Notes: generated from the letters alone by a model not told the origin. Numbered from the stretch's first letter, positions 1 through 6,907 are shown. The stretch is DNA of 23,521 bases from Candidatus Fermentibacterota bacterium (GCA_030620115.1 JAUXFG010000052.1:1-23521), one strand, 5' to 3'. Program-made: numbers and translations.

Positions 1-97
1 ACTTCTCGCAAAACCAATATGTGGCATCATAAATGAGTGTGGCGGACCGAAAGGTGCGCAGATCCCGATAACCGCCGCTCTTTCTGAGTCTGCTCAT
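1..97 (-). CDS. Four-helix-bundle suffix-domain protein, N-terminal part (cut by window edge)
   Basis: Reading the minus strand from ATG at 97 gives MSRLRKSGGYRDLRTFRSAT and then LIYDATYWFCEK before the window ends. The pattern SGGYRxLRxFxxATxIYDAxxxFCEK is the start of the four-helix-bundle suffix-domain proteins, relatives of the 23S rRNA intervening-sequence (IVS) four-helix proteins and of Avd, the accessory protein of diversity-generating retroelements. Only 32 codons are visible, so the helical bundle itself lies outside. The start codon overlaps the stop of the upstream gene as ATGA (94-97), which points to translational coupling. The family's function is not established. The call rests on motif memory, not on a search. 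Confidence 0.6.
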   Translation of the reverse strand, partial: MSRLRKSGGYRDLRTFRSATLIYDATYWFCEK

Positions 98-411
98 AAC
101 CTGTCCCCCTTGATCACCAGCCAGGTCACCAGTTCGAAATCAGAGGAATCGGTGGCCTGCTCCTGCTTGTCGGGGATAACAAAATCCCGGCCGGACTGCA
201 ACCCGGCTGCGGTACGTTTCGGAAAAGTGCAGACGATTGCGTTGATAGCCTTGGCCAACGAACCGCTGTACTTATCCATCTTCGCGCCGCTTTCCGTCTC
301 CTGGTCAAACAGGTCGGAGAGCGCCTGATACGGCAAGGCCTTGCCGACACTGAGCTTCTGGACGGGGTCCGACCTTGATATGTGACAAAGGAGCGACGAG
401 GACGGAGACAT
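94..411 (-). pseudogene. C-terminal part of an unrecognised protein coupled to the four-helix protein; possibly truncated
   Basis: The last ~90 codons of this minus-strand frame look like real protein: KLSVGKALPYQALSDLFDQE, then a MDKYSGSLAKAINAIVCTFP segment, and an ending with DFELVTWLVIKGDRL. The stop TGA (94-96) overlaps the ATG of the next gene. Upstream of about base 400 the same frame turns into Trp/Ser-rich, non-protein-like sequence, and no Shine-Dalgarno lies at the in-frame ATG at 411. A good one (GGAGGAAAGA before an ATG near 500) opens a different frame. The N-terminal part may therefore be lost, or a frameshift lies near 390-400. I do not recognise the family. Pairing with a four-helix suffix protein suggests a two-gene cassette of unknown role. 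Confidence 0.35.
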
Positions 412-1018
412 CCGCGAATCCCAGACCACGATGACGGCGAGAAGTCCTGAGCGGACATAAGAAGAGGCAATAGCAATCCACAAGTGCCAAATGGTGCATT
501 CTTTCCTCCGAGTTGTGTGACAGATTACATCGCGAGTGGCTCTCATTCAAGAGTGACTGCTCTGCACGTGACTTCGCCACCTGCAAAGCCCTGAGTTCAG
601 CACGAGTCTATCTCCCCGTTGTCAGATGACTCTGTTATCCTCATTGATTGTATGGCTCATGCCATCTGCACCAGAACTCCAAACCTCATTGCCCTGCAGA
701 GATTTGCAGGTTAGAAGTGACCCAGCGTGTTTGGCATTCCTTCAGCTCAGGTCTATTCCTGGTGAACCCGGATTAGGGGAAGGGGCCGCGCGGCGGCGAT
801 TTTGAATTCTTAATTCTCAATTCTGAATGTGAAGAAGCTGGTGAGCTGTTGAGCCATTGAGCTGATAAGCTGTTGGGGGGGAAGGGGAGAAGTGAGGGAA
901 TCGATAAAGCTCCCGACGAAGCTCCCGATGAGGTCTTGGGGAGGGGGGGAATGTGGAATCTGTCAATCTCGAATCTATAATCTGGGGGAGCGGGAGAGGA
1001 GAATGGCTGCAAAACTGA
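412..1018. other. Gene-free stretch with degenerate short-word repeats
   Basis: No convincing gene is present. Bases 412-800 hold little beyond a small inverted repeat (CCTGCA at 693-698, TGCAGG at 705-710). Bases 804-985 are built from short near-repeats. These are an AATTCT series (804-828); AGCTGTTGAGCCATTGAGC (844-862, exact second copy at 2521-2539); a 12-bp tandem AAGCTCCCGACG/AAGCTCCCGATG (907-930); and an AATCT series (957-985) that recurs at 19088-19113 and in the rRNA spacer. The mononucleotide-rich minus ORF over 773-1012 is best read as non-coding. Confidence 0.6.
804..985. repeat. Cluster of short-period word repeats (AATTCT, GAGCTGTTGAG, AAGCTCCCGA, AATCT series)
   Basis: Several unrelated short words each recur two to four times with small changes inside 180 bp, and three of the word families occur elsewhere in the window. 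The 19-bp AGCTGTTGAGCCATTGAGC is identical at 844-862 and 2521-2539. The AATCT series at 957-985 shares the core AATCTATAAT with copies near 19104 and in the 23S-5S spacer. The mechanism is unknown; slippage or templated growth is inference. Confidence 0.65.
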
Positions 1019-1042
1019 TTAAGTTTATGCGCATAAACTTAA
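1019..1042. promoter_or_regulatory. 24-bp perfect palindrome, operator-like
   Basis: The half-site TTAAGTTTATGC is followed directly by its exact reverse complement, giving 24 bp with no mismatch. The core TTTATGCGCATAAA is the kind of AT-flanked dyad bound by small dimeric regulators such as antitoxins. It lies 87 bp upstream of the MazF/PemK remnant, so it may be the surviving operator of a lost toxin-antitoxin promoter. The link to the toxin is inference. Confidence 0.6.
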
Positions 1043-1128
1043 ATAGTTTCTGATGCAGAGGCGCGGGTTGATCGAGAGCTTGACATGGCAGGAGGATGTG
1101 ATGATAATGTAATCACATCTTAGAGGTA

Positions 1129-1335
1129 TTGACTAATGAAAACGCACCTGGTTCAGATTGGCAATTTCGATATCCATTTCGATTGGCATGTCGTTTCCAG
1201 GGGCGGGACGGCTATGTAATCCTCGATCAAATCCGCGCGGTGGATCGTGAACGTCTTGTGCGTCACCTCGGCCGGCTTCCCCGGGCCACGCTTTCTCGAG
1301 CTCTGACGATTCTGCAGGAGATGTTTGCCTCTTAG
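1129..1335 (+). pseudogene. MazF/PemK-family mRNA interferase toxin, C-terminal remnant
   Basis: The final ~45 codons read GYVILDQIRAVDRERLVRHL followed by a GRLPRATLSRALTILQEMFA ending. This is the characteristic C-terminal half of MazF/PemK endoribonucleases (the LDQIRxVDxxRLxxxxGxL segment and terminal helix). Intact MazF proteins have about 110 residues; here the N-terminal strand region with the catalytic Arg is absent. The only in-frame start is a TTG at 1129 with weak GAGG spacing. No antitoxin frame is recognisable upstream. The segment before the match (ATTTCGATATCCATTTCGAT, 1168-1187) resembles the intergenic ATTTCGAT words, so a repeat may have replaced the 5' part. The stop faces the methyltransferase end, a convergent arrangement with a 4-bp overlap. 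Confidence 0.7.
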
Positions 1336-2276
1336 GGTTTGAATCCTCTAATGCAGAAGAAACTAGAGCTTCCGGTTGAGAATAGAGTACCATTCGCTAT
1401 CTGTTCACGAGCGGTTTCCCAATTCCGTGAACGCATCTCACGAACACGCTTCCAGTACCGATAATAAGCGGAGAGCGAACCACCACCTGCCAGGAAGTAT
1501 TCTTTGTACTCTTGCCCCTCGTCTCGCGGAATCTCCTCCTCATTCACACGTTCTTTCATCTTCTCCAATTCGAACTTCTGTCTTGGGCTCTCGTATGGTG
1601 GTAGGAGGAAGTGGACTTTGTCATTGGCGCGGATATCAATGCGGGCCAGCCCGAGATCCGCCATCATTTTCGGAACTTTGATGCCGATTCCATAGTCGCC
1701 CTTGCCCAATTTCTTTCGTCCCTCGGCCCAGATCAACAACGTCTTGTTGTCGAGAAGCTGCTCCTTGATGTCAGGGGTTGAAACCGACGAGTATCGTGCT
1801 CCGAGCTCGGCGGAAAGGTTATCGGGCTCCTTGCACATCACAACTCCGCCGGGCTTTGTGACTCTAATCATTTCCTTCAGGGCACGTTCGGGGCTCTTGA
1901 GGTGCATCAGGAGCGTCTGACACATCGTCATATCGGCGTAGTTATCATCAAGGGGAATCGCATAGGCGTCCGCAACAGAGAACATGGCCGCCCCATCGAT
2001 TGCCCATTCTTCGGCCAATCGGGAAGCGGCCCTGACCAGTCTATCCGATAAGTCGAGGCCGCAGTACAATCCCCCTTTCCCGAAGTATTTCCAGTAGGCT
2101 CGACCGAGGTAGCCGAGCCCACAGCCAACATCCACTGCGATCATGCCTTGTTTGAGCCCGAGCCATTTCGCAAGCATCTGGATCGTATCTTCGCGCCACA
2201 TGTACTCTCGCTGATCCACGATGTGTTTCCGTTTGGACCCTTCCGACCATTCGTTCCTATCCGGGCAAGTTGTCAT
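1332..2276 (-). CDS. Class I SAM-dependent methyltransferase (methyltransferase 11/25-like)
   Basis: This predicted 314-residue soluble protein has the Rossmann-type methyltransferase core. Motif I is IAVDVGCGLGYLG at about residues 46-58, followed by the acidic strand end YCGLDLSDRL, then FSVADAYAIPLDDNYADMTM (motif II/III) and the post-motif helix with ALKEMIRVTKPGGVVMCKEP. The C-terminal ~120 residues, with KVHFLLPPYESPRQKFELEK, form an extension I cannot assign, so the substrate is unknown. The start is ATG at 2276, because GGAGGTGA lies at 2286-2293, 9 nt upstream. An in-frame TTG at 2285 touches that sequence and is unlikely. The gene stands alone, converging on the toxin remnant. Confidence 0.85.
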   Translation of the reverse strand: MTTCPDRNEWSEGSKRKHIVDQREYMWREDTIQMLAKWLGLKQGMIAVDVGCGLGYLGRAYWKYFGKGGLYCGLDLSDRLVRAASRLAEEWAIDGAAMFSVADAYAIPLDDNYADMTMCQTLLMHLKSPERALKEMIRVTKPGGVVMCKEPDNLSAELGARYSSVSTPDIKEQLLDNKTLLIWAEGRKKLGKGDYGIGIKVPKMMADLGLARIDIRANDKVHFLLPPYESPRQKFELEKMKERVNEEEIPRDEGQEYKEYFLAGGGSLSAYYRYWKRVREMRSRNWETAREQIANGTLFSTGSSSFFCIRGFKP

Positions 2277-2293
2277 GGCCTTCAATCACCTCC

Positions 2294-2619
2294 GATTCTA
2301 AACACGAACAGAAGGGGGGGGAAGAATTTCGAATTGCTGGATTGCTTGAATGGGGGAATAAACATCGAAGTTGGGGAGGAGGGGAAGTTCGGGACCCGCC
2401 TTCGTCGGATGGCTTCCGTCTTCTCCTGGCGGATGCGCCGTGACCAGTCCGTCTTCTCCTGCTGGATACGCCGGGACAAGTCGGTGTGGCAAGCAAAGTT
2501 CGAGACGAAGTTTTCGGAGAAGCTGTTGAGCCATTGAGCGGGAAGAGAGAGAGATGTCTCTCAGAGAGGGCGGAAGATGGAGAAACCATCGAATGCTCAA
2601 CATCAGAGATTCCAGGATG
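2294..2619. other. Gene-free stretch, repeat-derived
   Basis: It contains a GAATTGCTGGATTGCT word (2331-2346, exact copy at 11877-11892), a 33-bp tandem duplication (2415-2480) and a copy of AGCTGTTGAGCCATTGAGC (2521-2539). Reading frames here on both strands are short, overlap one another and are biased in composition, so I call none coding. Confidence 0.6.
2415..2480. repeat. 33-bp tandem duplication, about 85% identical
   Basis: Unit one (2415-2447) and unit two (2448-2480) both begin TCCGTCTTCTCCTG and differ at 5 of 33 positions. A third, partial unit may start at 2481 (TCGGTGTGGCAAG). Because 33 is divisible by three, every frame yields an 11-residue repeat, which creates several protein-like but spurious frames. 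Confidence 0.75.
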
Positions 2620-3435
2620 TTACCACTCGATAGTATGGTAGTATAAGAGTTCCTTGACTCTCTGTTTCAAACGGTATGAAAAACGACCCTTGCGCATCAT
2701 GTCTTCGAGAGGCTCTTGTATGTACTCGAGCGGAACGAATTTGAAGAAGTCAAGAATACGACTGATCCATTGTCTGGTGGTGTTATTGGAAGGTACATGT
2801 TCCAGTTGATCAAGAAGATACGACGTCATGAGCGGTCTAAACTCTTGGCGCTCAAGATGCCGCAGGATCATCAGTCGCAGATGGACATCGTCTATCGTCT
2901 CTATCTGCGGCAAGTCTTCCAGAAAAACAAGAAGTTCCCGAAAAGCTGCTTCGTTTCCTTGGATTGCCAATGCGCCGAGGGAGGCGATGGCTCCGTTCCG
3001 CTTTTTGATCACAGGACTTCTGAGATCCTCGAGATACCGCTCCACTGGGAGCGTCTTGAAGTCTATTCTTCGTATCTGTTCCTCGAATATCAGTTGTTGG
3101 AGTTTTTCCTTGTCGAATTCACCGCTCTCGACCGCAGCTACCAAATCTCGTCCGAATGGAGTGCTCTCGTCGATCTCGATGCTCTCCGTTTCAGCCTGTT
3201 CGAAGGCTGGACAAGCATCACGGTTCCCATCGAACTTCTTCCGTTTGATCAACTCCAGGCAGCAAGCGTAGTTCTCTTTTCCCAGCAATTCATCAATGAA
3301 TGGTTCGAATTCCTTGTCTTTCAAGCAAATTCCGTCCGCAGTAGGACCATCAATGAGCGTAGGGAAGAAGTCGACACAGTCGAAACAGGTTTTTTCGGTC
3401 TCTTCCTCAAACAGCTCTAGTTGTTCTTCCATCAT
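2620..3435 (-). CDS. Cys-rich N-terminal domain plus helical-repeat (HEAT-like) protein, function unknown
   Basis: This predicted protein of 271 residues has no signal peptide or membrane segment. The first ~90 residues carry a Cys cluster: CFDC, then GICLKD, then YACCLELI, and DACPAFE, which suggests a metal-binding or disulphide-stabilised module. The remainder is acidic and alpha-helical, with RYLEDLRSPVIKKRNGAIAS and AFRELLVFLEDLPQIETIDD resembling HEAT/armadillo-type repeats for protein binding. The start is placed at ATG 3435 because GAGAAAGG lies 6 nt upstream; the longer frame from ATG 3486 has GAAGG only 2-3 nt away. I do not recognise a named family. It is a single gene flanked by repeat-rich gaps on both sides. 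Confidence 0.7.
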   Translation of the reverse strand: MMEEQLELFEEETEKTCFDCVDFFPTLIDGPTADGICLKDKEFEPFIDELLGKENYACCLELIKRKKFDGNRDACPAFEQAETESIEIDESTPFGRDLVAAVESGEFDKEKLQQLIFEEQIRRIDFKTLPVERYLEDLRSPVIKKRNGAIASLGALAIQGNEAAFRELLVFLEDLPQIETIDDVHLRLMILRHLERQEFRPLMTSYLLDQLEHVPSNNTTRQWISRILDFFKFVPLEYIQEPLEDMMRKGRFSYRLKQRVKELLYYHTIEW

Positions 3436-3531
3436 AGCCCGCCTTTCTCGCCAAGTCTCTACTGCAATAGAAAATCCGAAATCCATATCCTTCTAACCCA
3501 GTATTCCACCATTCACACAATCCCCGTGATG

Positions 3532-3566
3532 AGATTCTTCGGTCGCTCAGCTCCCTCAGAATGACA
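3532..3566 (-). repeat. Dispersed element A, copy 1 (TCATTCTGAG... type)
   Basis: The minus-strand reading is TGTCATTCTGAGGGAGCTGA, followed by GCGACCGAAGAATCT. Three further copies of the same ~35-bp unit lie at 11658-11692, 18970-19004 and 19035-19069. All begin with TGTCATTCTGAGTG/GG and end in GAATCT, with variation mainly in the middle. From memory, similar sequences are widespread in intergenic DNA of environmental genomes; no protein role is evident. Confidence 0.85.
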
Positions 3567-3591
3567 TGCATGAGTACATGTTTCTTTGCAT

Positions 3592-3739
3592 ATCATCGGA
3601 ATCGGGATCGGAATCACTATCGAAATCAGTCACACCATTGCTCTCGCCTTCATCAATCATCCACATTCTCGCGGCTGAGGACCATGTGATCATTCCTCAA
3701 TTCGATTCCGATGCCGATTTCGATAGCGATTCCGATGAT
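3592..3739. repeat. GGAATCG-word clusters in opposite orientation
   Basis: ATCATCGGAATCG (3592-3604) is matched by its exact reverse complement at 3727-3739. Between these ends both clusters contain the words ATCGGAATC, CTATCGAAATC and GGATCG/GGCATCG, but in a different order, so the arms are not simple reverse complements throughout. This pattern fits shuffling of short words rather than one inverted duplication. Confidence 0.65.
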
Positions 3740-3820
3740 GTCGTCTTTGTCCGCTTCTATTCGCACCGAATAGCATATGTGCCATACCGACATGAACTTG
3801 GGCAATGCGAATCCGATTCT

Positions 3821-3926
3821 CCTTTATGTCCCGCCCTGTCAGGGCTGAGGGCATTTTGTTCCCATGCCCCAGGGTTATGCCCTATCGGGCTTGCCCTGGG
3901 CTGATATGTCAAGCCCCCTCGGGGCA
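3821..3926. repeat. Dispersed-type element E (CCCAGGG/CCCTGGG inverted motifs)
   Basis: The stretch contains nested dyads: GCCCTGTCAGGGC, then CCCCAGGG paired with CCCTGGGC 20-30 bp on, then GCCCCCTCGGGGC. The order CCCGCCCTGTCAGGGCTGAG, GGCATTTTGTTCCCATGCCC, AGGGTTATGCCC, TTGCCCTGGGCTGATATGTC is familiar to me as an intergenic repeat of environmental genomes. Only one copy is present in this window, so its repeat status is partly from memory. Confidence 0.5.
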
Positions 3927-4196
3927 CAATGCCAGCTCATTTCCAGAACATCCGAGCGTCTGGTTTCGTTTCATCCCGTGAATATGGACAGAGGCGTCTG
4001 TTCTCATCTATACTAGTCGACTCCCTTGAGGTTCGTGTCGCCTCGAATCGCCCCCGGTGTCAAGTGTGTTCTGCTGTCAGCTTTGCAGGAGGGGGAAGAG
4101 GTCACACATAACATTGAGGGCAACCCAGCATATGCAGGAAGTTTGCATCTGAGTCAAGCTTTCGACGGCAATAGGCTTCTTGATAACGGTTCGTTG

Positions 4197-4274
4197 GTCA
4201 TTGCGAGGAGGACGAAAGGCGACGAAGCAATCTCTTCTTGGGAATAGAATCGCTTTGCTGGCGCTCGAAATGAC
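4197..4274. repeat. Element B, imperfect palindrome of TCATTGCGAG type
   Basis: The left arm starts GTCATTGCGAGGAGGACGAA and runs to GACGAAGCAATCTC. The right arm, read in reverse complement, starts GTCATTTCGAGCGCCAGCAA and runs to GCGATTCT. The two arms are diverged versions of one unit facing each other, giving a MITE-like or REP-like hairpin. A short spacer (TTCTTGGGAATA) separates them. No transposase is nearby. Confidence 0.6.
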
Positions 4275-4334
4275 TGAGTTCCCGCCATTGAGAGAGAAAT
4301 CGCTGGGTTTGTGTGATACAGTATCATCAGGATC

Positions 4335-4358
4335 GCAGGCAGGGACGCCTGCGCCACT
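4335..4358 (+). repeat. Element C, copy 1 (hairpin GCAGGC...GCCTGC)
   Basis: A 24-bp unit begins GCAGGCAGGGACGCCTGC and ends CCACT. It differs from the second copy at 8852-8875 by one base. The 6-bp arms GCAGGC and GCCTGC enclose a conserved AGGGAC loop. When wrongly translated on the minus strand it gives the AQASLPA peptide, which often appears in spurious proteins. Confidence 0.75.
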
Positions 4359-4424
4359 GGTACGGTAACCATCAGCGAGATCATCCGGGCAGGAGTCTTC
4401 AATCCAAATCGACGAAGCTTCAGC

Positions 4425-6635
4425 CTAGCCTTCTATGATGTGGAAGGCGTCATTGCCGAGCAGGAGCAGCATGGTTCCATGGGCGGATAGGTACTTGGCT
4501 GCCTCCGGATGTGACTGAACCAACGAGAAATACTCATCGCTGAGGAAAACGATCTTCTCGGGCGTGGCGCCGTGGAGCGATGGGTCATACCTGCTGTCCA
4601 CCCACACGCCATCCTCGTCCACGTAGAAGGTCCTGTCGTGCACATGCTGGACCGTACGGCGGATCGCTGAGTGGTACTGCTCCAGTTCGTCACTCGTCTC
4701 CCCAAACACGGCCATGGGAGTGAAATCCATTGCCCGGGAACTTGGCGCAGGCGACATTTGTCTCATGGTCGCCATCCTTCGTGATTCGCGCACCGCGCCG
4801 GCCCCAACCTTTGCCTTCTCCAAAGAGTGGCGAGCCCCATCAAACCGCCTGGCGATCTCCGGTGCGATCTCATCCTCCAGCACCAGGAGCGAGGTGTAAG
4901 GGGTGACGATACCATACCGCTGCCCCAACTCCTTGACGGCATCAACCAATTCATCTTCTGCGCCATTCAGCCGGATCTGTTCGAGCAGATGGATGATCTT
5001 GACGCCTGCCCACATCCGGGGAATGAAGTTGTTCTGGGAATCGGGCCCGAACGTGACATCATGGGTCTCTTTCGACCGTTTCGTCCCGGCATGACCGCGC
5101 AGCACCAAGGCCGTCGCGCCGTCCTGCCGATACCGGCCCAAGACCACCAAGTCCTCACCAGCAAATAGATCGGGCAAGGGTACCGGATAGATGTTGAATG
5201 CCTCGGCAGTGCCAAGATCCAGCGCGAGATCGGCCAGCACAGGGCTTGCGATCTTGTAGTAGAGACTCGATACCTTGACTTCGATATCCTCACTCTCGGC
5301 CACATAGGTTCTGGTCCCCTTGGTACGCGCGGCAAGGCCATCCAACAAGTCGGTGTTGAGATCATCCCCCACACCAAACACGAAAAACCTCATCTTTTTG
5401 GCATTCTCCTCTTCCACCATGGATAGTATGGATGGCACATCGGTATTGCCTATTGTGGGGAGCCCATCGGTGAGGAGAAGAACCATGCCCAGGCGGCCTT
5501 TGCCCGGGATGTGCTCAAGGGCAAATCCCAGGGCGTCATGAAGCGCGGTGCCGCCCCGAGCCTTGACTCGTTCGACCCGGTCCAAATCCCCTGCAAGCAC
5601 ATCGGATTCAACAGGGACAAGACCTTTGTGCAGGGCATTCACCGTGGTACTGAAAGTGACCACATTATACCTGTCATCCGGGTTGAGGCTTCTTAGGCAA
5701 AATTTCAGTGCATCCTTGGCCTGCTCGATCTTAGCGCCCGCCATGCTTCCCGACGTATCGAGCACCAAGAGCAAATCCTTGGGAATGACCTTTGTGGTGG
5801 CCGGCGTGGTAGAGGGACTGAGGGTCAGGTAGAAGTACCCAGCCTCATCGCCCGGAGGGTGATAGGTGAGCATGGTGAGCCCCACCGGGCCCTTGTCGAG
5901 CATATAGTAGAAGTCTACCTCCGCTCCTGGATTCAGGGAATGCTGTTCAAAGGATGCCACCATATGGGTCTTGCTCTTGCGCGATATATCGAACTCATAC
6001 GTGGGACAGTACGCTGACGCGATGGGAGCATCCCCCTCCACGTCGATGGTCACCACCACGCGCTGGATGGTCTTGACTGATCCTAAGGGCTTTGCGGAGC
6101 GAAGCGGATAGTGGAGATGGTAGGCGCCTTCATCGCCGTGCAGGAGCTGCTCATAGATCAGTTCAATGGTCACTTCTGAGCGAGGCTCGATGGGATACAC
6201 ACGTGTTCGAATCAACCTCTCACCCATGTACTCCAGCAGCCCAGGATCCTTCATCCGCCGAACCGTCTCCTCATAGATGCGGCGCGCCTCGTCAGCAGGC
6301 AGCAGCTCACCCTCAAGGGTCTTGCCGTTGGCGGTCATGGAGAAGGAGGAAACCAGAATGTCAGGCTCGATAGGAAACAGGTACTCGCCCTCAAGCCTTG
6401 TATGACCTGGGTTGTAGAATACCGCCTCCACCTTCACCAGAGCATGATTGTGTCGAATCTCAATTTCTGCCCGATGGCTTCTGGTTTCCAGATCAAACCG
6501 GGGAGGTATGGGCCGCGGATGCGGAGGAGGAGGATATGGAGGCGGCGGTGGAACGATAATGCACGCGTGGGCAGCCGCAGCCAAAAGCAGCACAAGCATG
6601 AGTAAGCACGCAGCTGTTCTTCTCTCCGATCTCAT
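4425..6635 (-). CDS. Secreted VIT plus VWA domain protein
   Basis: This predicted 736-residue exported protein resembles inter-alpha-trypsin-inhibitor heavy-chain-like proteins. Residues 1-24 form a signal peptide (LLMLVLLLAAAAHAC). An ill-defined Pro-rich linker follows (29-45), then a VIT domain (~47-175, with VFYNPGHTRLEGEYLFPIEP and the PADEARRIYEE segment) and a VWA domain (~285-460). The metal-site (MIDAS) residues are complete: DTSGSMAG at 293-300, Thr363 in GGTALHDAL and Asp390 in LLTDGLPT, so metal-dependent ligand binding is plausible. The C-terminal ~270 residues are the usual family tail. The Cys in AHACII could be a lipobox, but the context is imperfect. AAGGAGGA lies 4 nt before the ATG. 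The ligand is unknown; such proteins are envelope or surface adhesion factors by inference. Confidence 0.88.
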   Translation of the reverse strand: MRSERRTAACLLMLVLLLAAAAHACIIVPPPPPYPPPPHPRPIPPRFDLETRSHRAEIEIRHNHALVKVEAVFYNPGHTRLEGEYLFPIEPDILVSSFSMTANGKTLEGELLPADEARRIYEETVRRMKDPGLLEYMGERLIRTRVYPIEPRSEVTIELIYEQLLHGDEGAYHLHYPLRSAKPLGSVKTIQRVVVTIDVEGDAPIASAYCPTYEFDISRKSKTHMVASFEQHSLNPGAEVDFYYMLDKGPVGLTMLTYHPPGDEAGYFYLTLSPSTTPATTKVIPKDLLLVLDTSGSMAGAKIEQAKDALKFCLRSLNPDDRYNVVTFSTTVNALHKGLVPVESDVLAGDLDRVERVKARGGTALHDALGFALEHIPGKGRLGMVLLLTDGLPTIGNTDVPSILSMVEEENAKKMRFFVFGVGDDLNTDLLDGLAARTKGTRTYVAESEDIEVKVSSLYYKIASPVLADLALDLGTAEAFNIYPVPLPDLFAGEDLVVLGRYRQDGATALVLRGHAGTKRSKETHDVTFGPDSQNNFIPRMWAGVKIIHLLEQIRLNGAEDELVDAVKELGQRYGIVTPYTSLLVLEDEIAPEIARRFDGARHSLEKAKVGAGAVRESRRMATMRQMSPAPSSRAMDFTPMAVFGETSDELEQYHSAIRRTVQHVHDRTFYVDEDGVWVDSRYDPSLHGATPEKIVFLSDEYFSLVQSHPEAAKYLSAHGTMLLLLGNDAFHIIEG

Positions 6636-6820
6636 GAGTTCCTCCTTGCCATGAGTACGCTCTCTATGTGGGCCAACACGGCAGGTGAAAGCTGTGTTCC
6701 CAATCTCTTAAGCAACGGGAACCTCGATTTGGTTCATGCTTTCTGTGGGAAAGGTGCTGGATTGCTTAACCCGCACTTCTCACCGGCTTTCGTCGCGAAG
6801 CGGTGTAGTTGGCTGTGGAT

Positions 6821-6850
6821 GTCCCGCACCCAACGCTTTGGGTGCGGGAC
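6821..6850. terminator. Strong hairpin, possible terminator or repeat
   Basis: GTCCCGCACCC (6821-6831) pairs perfectly with GGGTGCGGGAC (6840-6850) around an 8-nt loop. It lies about 115 bp past the stop of the SagB-like gene in the minus direction. No T-run follows on either strand, so intrinsic termination is uncertain; it may instead be a REP-like element. Confidence 0.4.
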
Positions 6851-6907
6851 GACCGAGGACCCCGCAGGCATATCCCCTGCGATACGCCGGTCCCAATCGA
6901 GAAAGTT

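Larger units (their letters stand above)
3487..4424. other. Long gene-free stretch holding five or more repeat elements
   Basis: This 0.9-kb gap between two minus-strand genes has no convincing gene on either strand. In order it holds a TCATTCTGAG-type element (3532-3566), GGAATCG words in opposite orientations (3592-3739), a GC-rich CCCTGGG-type element (3821-3926), a TCATTGCGAG-type imperfect palindrome (4197-4274), a 13-bp dyad TGATACaGTATCA (4314-4326) and a GCAGGCAGGGACGCCTGC element (4335-4358). Frames such as 3566-3904 simply translate repeats (Asp-Ser runs). Confidence 0.7.

Noticed and set aside
1-411. Diversity-generating retroelement
   Set aside because: Only a distant relation of the four-helix protein to Avd suggests it. 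No reverse transcriptase, template repeat or variable C-type lectin target is visible.
2716-3420. 234-residue plus-strand frame
   Set aside because: Antisense to the Cys-rich helical-repeat gene, which has better composition and a Shine-Dalgarno sequence.
3566-3904. Frame with Asp-Ser runs (FDSDADFDSDSDD)
   Set aside because: Produced by GGAATCG/GATTCCGATG words and element E; no ribosome binding site.
4154-4402. Frame containing AQASLPAIL
   Set aside because: The peptide is the translation of element C, not a gene.
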